This document shows, piece by piece, positions 29,648 through 37,812 of a stretch of DNA of 64,000 bases. The notes beneath the pieces were generated by a model. It had not been told where the DNA came from. It did no database searches and saw nothing but the letters and a program-made list of their open reading frames with translations. Where the stretch lies: positions 248,001 through 312,000 of the forward strand of contig NZ_CP047118.1 in assembly GCF_030440555.1 (NCBI RefSeq). Reading direction: 5' to 3'. This stretch comes from Corynebacterium caspium DSM 44850. Lineage in GTDB: Bacteria; Actinomycetota; Actinomycetes; Mycobacteriales; Mycobacteriaceae. Position 1 is the stretch's first letter; the number at the start of each line of letters is the position of its first letter. Made by a program: the position numbers and the translations under genes.

Positions 29648-30148
29648 ATGATTCGTGCCGTTATTTCCACCGGCTCTAATATGGGCGATAGTATCGCACA
29701 TTTACGCAGCGTAACTAAGCATTTTGCCGCTGATAAAGATACCCAATTAGTGGCTACTTCTGCGATTTATTCTTCTCCAGCATGGGGAAAAACTGATCAG
29801 GATGGTTTTCTTAACCAGGTGATGATCATCAAAACTGATCGTAGCCCGGAGGATTTATTGCGCGAATGCCAAGAATTAGAACGCCAGGCCGGGAGAGTGC
29901 GTTTAGAAAAATGGGGGCCGCGCACTTTGGATGTAGATATTATTGAGGTGTTATCACAAACCTCGGAAGTTATTTCTGATGATGCCCATCTCACGCTGCC
30001 GCATCCTGAAGCTAAGAACCGAGCTTTTGTATTAGTGCCCTGGCTTTCTATCGAACCACAGGCAACTTTAAGTGGGCAGCCACTTAGCACTCATTTAGAA
30101 GCTTTGGACCCAGAAGAAATTGCTGCTATCAAACCGTTGCAGGATTAG
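29648..30148 (+). CDS. folK: 2-amino-4-hydroxy-6-hydroxymethyldihydropteridine pyrophosphokinase
   Basis: Adds pyrophosphate to hydroxymethyl-dihydropterin before FolP. STGSNMGDS and the signature WGPRTLDVDIIE (with the two Mg-binding Asp) are seen; LPHPEAKNRAFVLVPW follows. 166 residues, normal. A run GTTGAAAGAGG precedes the ATG as ribosome binding site. Completes folEPBK. Confidence 0.95.
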   Translation: MIRAVISTGSNMGDSIAHLRSVTKHFAADKDTQLVATSAIYSSPAWGKTDQDGFLNQVMIIKTDRSPEDLLRECQELERQAGRVRLEKWGPRTLDVDIIEVLSQTSEVISDDAHLTLPHPEAKNRAFVLVPWLSIEPQATLSGQPLSTHLEALDPEEIAAIKPLQD

Positions 30149-30151
30149 AAC

Positions 30152-30619
30152 ATGCAACGGACCCCGATAGCTGGACTTTTAGCCACCGGTATCTTTCTAG
30201 CCCTGGCCAGTGGCATTGCTACCTGGCGTTTCTTCGGGATGCTTTCTTCTATTCCAGTCACAGTTTCGGCCACCTTATGGCTGCTTTTTCTGATTTGCAT
30301 AATGGCCACCCTCAAAGTGCGAAAAAATCTAGCCGAAGGCACCATCGGCTTAGATCGCAGCCAACTTGACCCCCTTCTAGTCGCGCGCTTCATGATTCTA
30401 GGCAAAGCCTCCGCCTGGACAGGGGCCATAATTGGCGGCATTTATTCAGGAATGGCGGCATATTTATTAGCTATTTCCGGAGATAATATTGCAGCTTCCC
30501 AAGATGCTCCCGGTGCGGCGCTCTCTGCCCTGGGCGGAATCGCCTTAACCGCAGCCGGAGTATGGTTAGAACGCACCTGTGAGGTCGCGCCTCCCGCTGA
30601 CCCGGAGGCTATTGGGTAG
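30152..30619 (+). CDS. DUF3180-family membrane protein
   Basis: A 155-residue protein with four hydrophobic segments: GLLATGIFLALASGIATW, VTVSATLWLLFLICIMA, the KASAWTGAIIGGIYSGMAAYLLA region and ALSALGGIALTAAGVWL. The order folK-DUF3180-DUF6779 matches Rv3605c and neighbours in M. tuberculosis as I recall. Starts three bases after folK. Function unknown; the tight linkage to folate genes is conserved but unexplained. Confidence 0.85.
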   Translation: MQRTPIAGLLATGIFLALASGIATWRFFGMLSSIPVTVSATLWLLFLICIMATLKVRKNLAEGTIGLDRSQLDPLLVARFMILGKASAWTGAIIGGIYSGMAAYLLAISGDNIAASQDAPGAALSALGGIALTAAGVWLERTCEVAPPADPEAIG

Positions 30620-30635
30620 ATTAAGGAATATGACG

Positions 30636-31640
30636 ATGCCAGGATCAGGAAATGAGCAGCGCGACGCCAAAGTAGCTAGCGGTCAATACCTTTTGATCGG
30701 ACTAGTGGCCTTAGCGTTGATAGCTAGTGTCATCATGCTGATCACGGACTCCCATACCGCCCTAAAACTGGCTCTAGTCGCCGCCCTATGGGCTGCAGTA
30801 CTCGGATTCTTCCTGGTTTTTAAATACCGCCGCGAAGCTGAGGTTTACGCCGCAGAACTAGCCTACGAAAGAGATATACTAGCTGCTAAAGCTGCAGCTC
30901 AAAGCCAAGCGCTAGCACTTTCTGAAGCAGCCACCGCTAACCTCACCACAGCTGAAAAATCTACTGCTGACCGTGATGCCGAAATGCAATTGCTGCAAGA
31001 TATCCGCGAACAACTTGAAGATCTGCGCACCCAACTAGAAGCCCTGGCCGGATTCGCCTATGAATATGAACCTGCCGTGCTCCGCGCCGAAGCCAGAAGA
31101 CTCCAAGAACTAGAAGCGCGCGCCGCAACACTTACCCCACCGACCTCGGAACAACCACATATTCCGCGCCCCGGCGATCTCCCCGGTGCCCCATCTTTTT
31201 CCGCAGTAAGTGGCCTGCTAGGTTCACGAGGCGAAACCACACTGAATCGCAATGCGACGCTTTCCCCCGAGCTTGCACGAGTGCTAGCCGACGAAGGGCG
31301 CATTGCTGCAGCGGCCCGCAACGCCACCACCCCCGAAGTAGACGTTGCCCCTGCTCCTGAACCTCCTGTGCCTGCTGTTCCTCCTGTGCCTGCTGTTCCT
31401 CAGCCCGAGGCTCAACCCGAGGCTGTGCCGGAACCAGAACCGGTAGTCCAGCCTGCACCTGCACCTACTGTGCCCGAACCAGTACCCGCACCTGCACCAC
31501 CTACGCCGGCCACACCGGAACCAACACCGCTGACTGAAGAAGAAAAAATCGCCAATCGGGGCCGTCGTCGAGCTGATGAACGCGATGATGCCGTTTCCGT
31601 GGCAGACCTTATGCGCAGACTCCAGGAGCGTCAGAAATAA
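30636..31640 (+). CDS. DUF6779-like two-helix membrane protein with Pro-rich region
   Basis: Two membrane helices near the N-terminus (LIGLVALALIASVIMLI and ALVAALWAAVLGFFLVFKY), then a predicted coiled coil to about residue 150, then a Pro/Glu/Ala-rich linker and a short basic-acidic tail ending DLMRRLQERQK. AAGGA eight bases upstream favours ATG 30636 (MPGSGNEQRD); an in-frame start at 30579 lies inside the preceding gene. Matches the Rv3604c slot in M. tuberculosis. Function unknown. Its stop overlaps the next start by one base. Confidence 0.75.
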   Translation: MPGSGNEQRDAKVASGQYLLIGLVALALIASVIMLITDSHTALKLALVAALWAAVLGFFLVFKYRREAEVYAAELAYERDILAAKAAAQSQALALSEAATANLTTAEKSTADRDAEMQLLQDIREQLEDLRTQLEALAGFAYEYEPAVLRAEARRLQELEARAATLTPPTSEQPHIPRPGDLPGAPSFSAVSGLLGSRGETTLNRNATLSPELARVLADEGRIAAAARNATTPEVDVAPAPEPPVPAVPPVPAVPQPEAQPEAVPEPEPVVQPAPAPTVPEPVPAPAPPTPATPEPTPLTEEEKIANRGRRRADERDDAVSVADLMRRLQERQK

Positions 31641-32335
31641 TGGCTGCACCGCAACTCAAAGTATTAATTCTGGAAGGTGAAGAGGCTTCCGCCGATATCA
31701 CCACCCAGATCCAATCCGTGCAGAAAAACATGGGTGTAATTGGCAAGCATCAGGTGAGCAAAGCGGTGCTAAATGACACTACTTTGCCGTTAATTAAGCA
31801 TCATGACCTGCTATTTTTAGCCGCTGTAGATGCAGAACTACCAAATATGGTGGCGAAGTTAAATGGCCAGTTGCATCCCGGCCAAATAGTGGCGCATGGT
31901 TCTTTGACAGAAAGTTTGCAAATCCTTGATGATCTTGAAGTCACCGGGGCAATTGCTATGGTTTTAGCCCCGGTCACCTCTGAATTATGGGCCGTGGAAA
32001 CCTATGATGAAACCGGTGCAGCAGTGGCAGATATGCTGGTCACTGAGATGCAGGGACGATCTACACAAATGGGGCTAGAACATCGGCTGGAATTAAGCGC
32101 GCGCATTAGTGCGCTGAAAGTCTTGGAAGCTTTAACCTTTGAATTTCAAGAAAATATTGGGGAATTAATGCCTTCGGGCAGTGTTGCTGGCGAAGAAGGC
32201 TATGCCTGGGCGCGCAATATTCCCGATGACGCCACCCTAAGCCGACAGCTAGAAGTGTTGGCAAAACGAGAAGACCCTAAATACGCCCAGCTCATCGCAT
32301 CATTAAAAGACCATGCGGGCAGTGTGTTTCGCTAG
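31640..32335 (+). CDS. Rossmann-like protein in the DUF2520 slot, dinucleotide motif missing
   Basis: Located exactly where mycobacteria have Rv3603c, a DUF2520/Rossmann protein of about 300 residues that precedes panC. Here the protein is 231 residues. The first strand LKVLILEG is not followed by GxGxxG but by EEASADIT. A second element HHDLLFLAAVDAELPNMVAKL with GQIVAHGSL and MVLAPVTSELW resembles the NAD-binding half of such proteins; the C-terminal helices are plausible. It probably no longer binds NAD(P) in the usual way. The family assignment leans on position; treat as uncertain. Confidence 0.5.
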   Translation: MAAPQLKVLILEGEEASADITTQIQSVQKNMGVIGKHQVSKAVLNDTTLPLIKHHDLLFLAAVDAELPNMVAKLNGQLHPGQIVAHGSLTESLQILDDLEVTGAIAMVLAPVTSELWAVETYDETGAAVADMLVTEMQGRSTQMGLEHRLELSARISALKVLEALTFEFQENIGELMPSGSVAGEEGYAWARNIPDDATLSRQLEVLAKREDPKYAQLIASLKDHAGSVFR

Positions 32336-32371
32336 CAAAATTACAGCAGCTTGGATTTGAGGGAAAACTAG

Positions 32372-33247
32372 ATGTCATTTCAGCGTGGTCAAGCCCAAAT
32401 AATTAGCGAAATATCTACTGTGCAGCGCCTTTCTGCTGCCTGGCAAAAACTCGGACGCCCAGTAACGCTAGTGCCCACCGGGGAATTGCTGCACATAGGT
32501 TATTTAGGCATGGTAGAAGCGGCGCGCGCCCTTGCCCAACAGCCGCTGCTGATTTTGGCCACGCGAATGCCGGCTGCAGAAATCGCTGCTAAAGAGCAGT
32601 CCCACCTGCAAACCTTGGGGGTGGATATTATATTTTCCTACCAGGATGCCAGGCTCAATTCCTCCCCAAATACGGCACTAAATCCGGTTTCCGAACAACC
32701 TGGCTTTCGTACTCAAATTCACCCCATTTCCCATGGCTTAGAGGATATAACTCCACAGCGAATTCAAGCACTTAGTCGGATGGTGCGTTTATTGGGGATA
32801 TTAAGGCCCACAAATTTGGTATTAGGGGAACGCGATTATGAAGAAATCGTAGATATTCAGCAAGCCATCACAGATTTATATCTGCCTACAAAAGTACATA
32901 TCAGTCCGGTTCGGCGCACTGTCCAAGGCATTCCGATAAATCCACAGCTTAATTTAGCAGCTGCGGAGGAAGAGAAAATGCTGTTCTTGGCTGCTGCGAT
33001 TAGTGCCGGCCAAGCAGTAGCTGATAAAGGAGCGGCAGCAGTTTTGGCTGCTACCGCGGAAATACTTAATGATGCCGGATTAACCCCGGACTATCTGGAT
33101 TTAAGAAGCTGGGATCTAGCCCCTCTTTTGGATCCGGGGGATCCGCGGGCCCGACTAATTGCGGCAATTCCTCTAAACCAGGGGATCCGCGCTATTGATA
33201 GTGCAGAAATCCCCTTAGGCGTAGCCCCGCAAAGCCCGCCAGCCTGA
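32372..33247 (+). CDS. PanC-like protein with degenerate active site
   Basis: Related to pantoate-beta-alanine ligase by LVPTGELLHIGYLGMVEAAR and position before lysS, where M. tuberculosis has panC. Key PanC elements are altered: MGxLHxGH reads GELLHIGY (37-44, second His is Tyr), the FVNPxQF stretch reads LATRMPA (about 62-68), GEKDxQQ reads GERDYEE (152-158), and the SSRN site reads PINP (about 188-191). Length 291 is normal and the frame is intact, so it is not a broken gene. It probably is not an active pantothenate synthetase; corynebacteria keep panBC elsewhere. panD and coaX, which follow panC in mycobacteria, are absent. Confidence 0.7.
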   Translation: MSFQRGQAQIISEISTVQRLSAAWQKLGRPVTLVPTGELLHIGYLGMVEAARALAQQPLLILATRMPAAEIAAKEQSHLQTLGVDIIFSYQDARLNSSPNTALNPVSEQPGFRTQIHPISHGLEDITPQRIQALSRMVRLLGILRPTNLVLGERDYEEIVDIQQAITDLYLPTKVHISPVRRTVQGIPINPQLNLAAAEEEKMLFLAAAISAGQAVADKGAAAVLAATAEILNDAGLTPDYLDLRSWDLAPLLDPGDPRARLIAAIPLNQGIRAIDSAEIPLGVAPQSPPA

Positions 33248-33279
33248 CCCGCTAGCCCAGCCTGCCATCCCTGACCCGC

Positions 33280-33492
33280 TTATTCTGCAGTCTCTGAAGA
33301 AGTAGAGCGTGCTGGGCGGCCGCGCTTGGGGATATCTCCAAGATTTCGCGGCAACCTTCCGGCACGTCTTAAGCTATCGCGAAGCATTACCTCAATTTGG
33401 GCATTTACGCTGCGTAAATCTTGCGTTGCCCAAGTCGCAATGGCCTCATATACCTCTGGGGAAATTCTAAGAGGAACGTTTTTTCTAGGCAT
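33280..33492 (-). CDS. Ribbon-helix-helix (Arc-type) DNA-binding protein
   Basis: A 70-residue protein whose first 45 residues fit the ribbon-helix-helix fold: beta strand NVPLRISPEVYEAIATWATQ, then a helix with SVNAQIEVMLRDSLRRAG. The C-terminal 20 residues are basic and Ser-rich. It follows the SPFH gene by 53 bases on the same strand, so the two form an operon. Members of this fold often repress their own promoter; phased TGATATCA sites lie upstream of the SPFH gene. A toxin-antitoxin reading was considered but no toxin-like partner is present. Confidence 0.8.
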   Translation of the reverse strand: MPRKNVPLRISPEVYEAIATWATQDLRSVNAQIEVMLRDSLRRAGRLPRNLGDIPKRGRPARSTSSETAE

Positions 33493-33545
33493 TGCTTCCT
33501 ATGTTTGAAGATGTTCTGTGTGAATATGTCGATGAGATCCCCGGC

Positions 33546-34490
33546 TTAGGTGTATAGTCCGCCGGCATTAATTACGGGCTGGGCATTGGAATCTGAGCAT
33601 AGTACTACCAAAAGGTTAGACACCATGGCCGCGCGTCGTTCGGGATCAAGTTCTACTAGGTCGCGCTCTTCTAACTGACGCAGGGCAGAATCAACCATTA
33701 GGACAGCGCCTTCCACGATGGTTTCGCGGGCATCAACTACCGCTGCAGCTTGTTGCCTTTGTAGCATGGACTGCGCAATTTCTGGGGCATAGGAGAGCGA
33801 AGCGATGCGCGCCTCTATAATTTCTACTCCAGCTACAGCGACGCGTGCGACAACTTCTTTGGCTAATTCTTGGGAGACTAGCTCCGTGGATCCTGAAAGC
33901 GAAGGCTTTGCAGATGTTCCGCCATCATAGGGGTGGGTGGTGGCCACATGGCGCAGTGCGGATTCTGCCTGGGTACTGATAAATTCATCCAGTTTTTCTA
34001 CCGCAAACGCAGCCTTAGCTGTATCAACTACTTGCCATACGATGATCGCCCCAATATTGATGGGGTTGGAGTTGGCATCGTTTACTTTAATTGTTGTGGT
34101 TTCAAAATTGCGTACCCGGATGCTGATTTTTTTGGTGGTGAGCAGGGGTGGAACCAATGATAAACCTGTGCGCCTATTAGTACCCACATAGTTGCCAAAG
34201 AATTGAGCTACTTGGGTATGTCCGGGGCTAAGCACCCGAAAGCCGCTTGCTAATAATGCAGCCAAGACCACAGCCAATACGACGGTTATGATTTGCATGA
34301 TTGAAGGGTTTGGGGTGCTCGTTAACTGCATGATAGCTAGGCCTATGAAGGCAATCATGACGATAAGTGCTATGAATGCCCCGGCTGTCCCGAGTGATGG
34401 AAGTCGCTTTTCGGTCACAATAGTATTTGCTTTGCTGTGTCCTACGGGGGTATCGGCGACGCTTACCTGTGGAGGCATTGAATTGGTCAT
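33546..34490 (-). CDS. SPFH/band 7 domain membrane protein
   Basis: Two N-terminal membrane helices (AGAFIALIVMIAFIGLAIMQ and IITVVLAVVLAALLASG), then an SPFH domain of about 200 residues beginning with FRVLSPGHTQVAQFFGNYVG, including TTIKVNDANSNPINIGAIIVWQVVD and a C-terminal helix with MLQRQQAAAVVDARE. 314 residues, normal. Such proteins scaffold membrane microdomains or regulate proteases like FtsH. GGAG five bases upstream of its ATG. Divergent from lysS and co-directed with the RHH gene. Function here unknown. Confidence 0.9.
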   Translation of the reverse strand: MTNSMPPQVSVADTPVGHSKANTIVTEKRLPSLGTAGAFIALIVMIAFIGLAIMQLTSTPNPSIMQIITVVLAVVLAALLASGFRVLSPGHTQVAQFFGNYVGTNRRTGLSLVPPLLTTKKISIRVRNFETTTIKVNDANSNPINIGAIIVWQVVDTAKAAFAVEKLDEFISTQAESALRHVATTHPYDGGTSAKPSLSGSTELVSQELAKEVVARVAVAGVEIIEARIASLSYAPEIAQSMLQRQQAAAVVDARETIVEGAVLMVDSALRQLEERDLVELDPERRAAMVSNLLVVLCSDSNAQPVINAGGLYT

Positions 34491-34556
34491 TTCGGCTCCT
34501 GGATCTTAAAGGTTCGGGGATTTATCTTTGAGGACTTATATCCCTGAAAATTAATC

Positions 34557-34609
34557 TGATATCACTTTAACGGCGCGGCTTAACTGATGTCAATGTGATA
34601 TCACTTAAA
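34557..34609. promoter_or_regulatory. Three palindromic TGATATCA-type sites between SPFH gene and lysS
   Basis: TGATATCACTTTAA (34557-34570) and TGATATCACTTAAA (34596-34609) differ at one base; in the second, GTGATATCAC is a 10-bp palindrome. A variant TGATGTCA lies at 34585-34592, exactly 11 bases before the second full site, so the two are on the same helix face. The group lies about 67 bases upstream of the SPFH ATG and 45 bases upstream of the lysS start. Candidate operator for the RHH protein. Confidence 0.6.
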
Positions 34610-34653
34610 TTTTGATGGCATGGGCCTGGCTTATATGGACTAACCTATGGGAC

Positions 34654-36237
34654 GTGACTAAACAGCAGAATCAAACTCAACCATTCGAGCAGCAGCGGAT
34701 TCGTCGGGCAAAGCGCGACCGCTTCCTAGAAAACGGCGAGCAGCCGTATCCGGTGATCGTGGATCGCACCCACACCATCCGGGAAATTCGGGATGCCTAT
34801 ATAACCATTAATGACCCTGCGCAGCTCCCTGCAGCTGCCGAGCGTTTGCCAGGTGTTACTTATCTGGAATTGGGGGAGGAAACCCAAGATGAGGTATCCC
34901 TAGCTGGGCGTATTATGTTTATGCGCAATACCGGCAAACTGTGTTTTGCTACCTTACAAGAAGGCGATGGCACCACCATTCAGGCCATGCTTTCGCTGGC
35001 AGAGGTGGGCGCAGAAGCTTTGGCTAAGTGGAAAGAATTAGTAGATCTTGGGGATTTTGTTTCCGTGCGCGGGCGGGTAATTTCCTCCCGACGCGGCGAG
35101 CTTTCCGTACTTGGCAGCTCCTGGCAGATGGTGTCTAAGGCTTTGCGCCCGCTGCCGGTTTCCTTTGTGGATATGAGCGAAGATACCCGTGTGCGGCATC
35201 GCTATACCGATTTGATTATGCGCGAGCAGGCTCGTAAAAATGCGCTTACTCGCATCAAAGTAATGGCAGCTATTCGACATTTCATGGAGAAAAAGGAATT
35301 CCTGGAAGTAGAAACTCCAATGCTGCAAACCTTGCATGGGGGTGCGGCCGCACGACCTTTTATTACGCACTCTAATGCCTTAGATATTGACCTTTACCTG
35401 CGTATTGCTCCGGAGCTTTATCTGAAACGTTGCGTAGTTGGCGGCCTGGAGCGCGTTTTTGAGATGAACCGTAATTTCCGTAATGAGGGCATTGACTCCT
35501 CGCATTCCCCGGAATTTGCGATGATGGAAACTTATCAAGCCTATGGCACTTATGAAGATGGGGCTCGTTTAATTAAGGAGCTCATCCAAGCTGTAGCTAT
35601 GGAAGTTTTTGGCAGCTTAGAAGTAACGCTTGCCGATGGCACCACTTATGATTTCGGCGGGGAGTGGAAGGAAATTGAAATGTATCCTTCCCTAAATGCG
35701 GCCTTGGCAGAAAAATTCCCTGGTCAGCCGGAGGTTACGGTGGATTCCACGGTAGCTGAGCTGCGTGAACTTGCCGCAGTAATTGGGCTTGCTTGGCCCA
35801 AAGATGGTGGTTGGGGTCACGGTAAATTTGTAGAGGAAATTTGGGAGCACCTCTGTGCGGATCAACTGCATGAGCCGATTTTCGTTAAGAATTTCCCGGT
35901 AGAAACCTCTCCTTTGGTGCGTCAGCATCGCACCCAACCTGGGATTGCGGAAAAATGGGATCTCTATGTGCGCGGCTTTGAATTAGCCACTGGATATTCG
36001 GAGTTAGTTGACCCGGTTATTCAGCGGGAACGTTTTGCGGATCAGGCCCGGCTTGCAGCTGGTGGCGATGATGAAGCCATGGTTTTGGATGAAGATTTCC
36101 TCCAAGCTATGGAACAAGGTATGCCTCCTACCTCTGGTAATGGGATGGGTATTGACCGTTTGCTCATGGCTTTTACTGGCCTAGGTATTCGCGAAACCGT
36201 ACTATTTCCGCTGGTAAAACCCGAACAAGGTAAATAG
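34654..36237 (+). CDS. lysS: Lysyl-tRNA synthetase (class II)
   Basis: Charges tRNA-Lys. The anticodon-binding OB domain lies in residues 1-150 ([20 protein letters not shown]), followed by the class II core: motif 2 [20 protein letters not shown] and motif 3 [18 protein letters not shown] 34654 ([11 protein letters not shown]) gives 527 residues, the usual length; the frame is open 42 bases upstream but those residues are unlikely. No clear Shine-Dalgarno precedes this start, so a leaderless transcript is possible, as is common in this genus. The first MFS gene starts seven bases after the stop. Confidence 0.95.
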   Translation: MTKQQNQTQPFEQQRIRRAKRDRFLENGEQPYPVIVDRTHTIREIRDAYITINDPAQLPAAAERLPGVTYLELGEETQDEVSLAGRIMFMRNTGKLCFATLQEGDGTTIQAMLSLAEVGAEALAKWKELVDLGDFVSVRGRVISSRRGELSVLGSSWQMVSKALRPLPVSFVDMSEDTRVRHRYTDLIMREQARKNALTRIKVMAAIRHFMEKKEFLEVETPMLQTLHGGAAARPFITHSNALDIDLYLRIAPELYLKRCVVGGLERVFEMNRNFRNEGIDSSHSPEFAMMETYQAYGTYEDGARLIKELIQAVAMEVFGSLEVTLADGTTYDFGGEWKEIEMYPSLNAALAEKFPGQPEVTVDSTVAELRELAAVIGLAWPKDGGWGHGKFVEEIWEHLCADQLHEPIFVKNFPVETSPLVRQHRTQPGIAEKWDLYVRGFELATGYSELVDPVIQRERFADQARLAAGGDDEAMVLDEDFLQAMEQGMPPTSGNGMGIDRLLMAFTGLGIRETVLFPLVKPEQGK

Positions 36238-36243
36238 ATATAA

Positions 36244-37680
36244 ATGCTTCAAAAGTCGGCACCTGGGCGGATTTTCCCATTTTTGGGAGTGCTAGTTTTC
36301 TCCGCCATGGTGATGATTCTCAACGAAACCACATTGACGGTAGCGCTACCGGCAATTATGGCCGAATTCCAAGTGGAAGCCGACGTAGTGCAATGGCTTA
36401 TCGTCGGCTTCTTATTGGCCATGGCGATTGTCATTCCTACCACTGGTTTTCTGCTGCAACGTTTTAGTACGCGCACCCTTTTTCATGCTGCGGTGCTGCT
36501 ATTTTTAAGCGGCTGCGTAGTGGGGGCTTTAGCGCCAGCTTTTTGGGTTTTAGTAATTGCCCGCATTATTCAAGCCTGTGGCACAGCCATTATTTTGCCA
36601 CTGCTAATGACTGTCACCCTTAGCATTGTGGCCCCGGAACGACGCGGCGCCATTATGGGGATAAATTCGGTGGTAATTTCTGTAGCCCCGGCCCTAGGGC
36701 CCACGCTAGCTGGGGTTATCTTGGATGCTGGTACTTGGCATTGGCTATTTTGGGCGATGGTCCCATTGGCTTTAGTAGCGCTTATTTGGGGATTTTTATT
36801 CTTGGGTAATGTTGGTGAAACTGATCCAATTGCCTTAGATATTTTCTCGGTTATTTTATCAGCCTTAGCTTTTGGGGCCATTGTTTATGGGCTGTCAACG
36901 CTTAGTCATTTGTTGACCCAGGGCGATCCCACCCCGGCCATAATTTTTGTAATTGGCCTGGTGATATTGGGGATATTTGTGCGTCGCCAAGTGGTTTTGC
37001 AAAAACAAAACCGGGCTTTACTTGATATGCACCCGCTAACGGTGCGCACTTTTGTGCTGGCAGTAATTGCGATTATGACCAGCCTGGGGCTAATTATTGG
37101 GACCGCCAATGTGATTCCTATTTATATGCAACGCGCCCTAGGAGTCAGTGCGCTTAGCACCGGTTTAGTGATGCTACCAGGGGGTTTAGCCCAAGGTTTA
37201 TTAGCTCCGGTGGTGGGCCGACTCTATGATTCTTTTGGTCCGCGTCCGCTGGCTATACCGGGATCTTTATTGGTATTAGCTGCCCAAATTGGATTAGTTT
37301 TCGGTACCGATATCGATACCCATCCGGGGGTCATTATCGGACTGTTATTGCTTTTTAATTTTGGTTTATGCCTGATTATTACCCCGATGATGACCATTGC
37401 TTTAGCAAGTTTGCCCCAAAAATATTATGGGCACGGTTCGGCGATTTTAACTACTTTGCAACAAATTGGTGGCGCTGCGGGTACCGCTTTATTAGTTGCG
37501 GCCATGGCAATTGGTTCTACAGTTCCGGCCAGTTTGGCAGCACCGGCAGATATGGCGCATCGGGCAAGTTTGGCCTTCATGATGGGCAGTGTTTTAGCTG
37601 CCGGAATTGTGGTGGCGGTGATATTTATTAAGCGCTTGCACCAAGTGCGGGTAGCTGCAGATGAAGACCCCGTTTCTTAA
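36244..37680 (+). CDS. MFS multidrug exporter, DHA2 (14-helix) type, copy 1
   Basis: 478-residue transporter with about 14 hydrophobic segments. Signature regions: MILNETTLTVALPAIM in helix 1, WLIVGFLLAMAIVIPTTGFL in helix 2, and the antiporter motif C region SVAPALGPTLAGVIL in helix 5. Closest to the LmrB/EmrB group. It begins seven bases after lysS, so it is likely read through from lysS. Copy 2 follows after 132 bases with a very similar sequence, the product of a tandem duplication. Drug specificity cannot be read from the sequence. Confidence 0.9.
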   Translation: MLQKSAPGRIFPFLGVLVFSAMVMILNETTLTVALPAIMAEFQVEADVVQWLIVGFLLAMAIVIPTTGFLLQRFSTRTLFHAAVLLFLSGCVVGALAPAFWVLVIARIIQACGTAIILPLLMTVTLSIVAPERRGAIMGINSVVISVAPALGPTLAGVILDAGTWHWLFWAMVPLALVALIWGFLFLGNVGETDPIALDIFSVILSALAFGAIVYGLSTLSHLLTQGDPTPAIIFVIGLVILGIFVRRQVVLQKQNRALLDMHPLTVRTFVLAVIAIMTSLGLIIGTANVIPIYMQRALGVSALSTGLVMLPGGLAQGLLAPVVGRLYDSFGPRPLAIPGSLLVLAAQIGLVFGTDIDTHPGVIIGLLLLFNFGLCLIITPMMTIALASLPQKYYGHGSAILTTLQQIGGAAGTALLVAAMAIGSTVPASLAAPADMAHRASLAFMMGSVLAAGIVVAVIFIKRLHQVRVAADEDPVS

Positions 37681-37736
37681 GCTTCTTAGCAATACCACCT
37701 GGAGGCTTTGGGGTATTTGTACCTAAAAGTGTAAGA

Positions 37737-37792
37737 CTAGCAGGGCGTGATTGCGGCACCGCCAGCTTAAAATTTTTTGCCGCCCTTGCTAG
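37737..37792 (+). promoter_or_regulatory. Long inverted repeat in the leader of MFS copy 2
   Basis: CTAGCAGGGCG (37737-37747) pairs with CGCCCTTGCTAG (37781-37792) with a single bulged base, across 33 bases that include TTTTTT. The right arm ends at AGGAG, 18 bases before the MFS ATG (37813). A weaker AATACC/GGTATT hairpin (37691-37717) may end the upstream transcript. Candidate attenuator or operator. Confidence 0.45.
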
Positions 37793-37812
37793 GAGAGTAG
37801 AAGTTTTCTGTT

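Noticed and set aside
33280..34490. Toxin-antitoxin module
   Set aside because: The RHH protein alone resembles an antitoxin, but its partner is a 314-residue SPFH membrane protein, not a toxin family.
34595..34604. GlxR site in the SPFH/lysS gap
   Set aside because: TGTGATATCAC has only two bases between half-sites instead of six.
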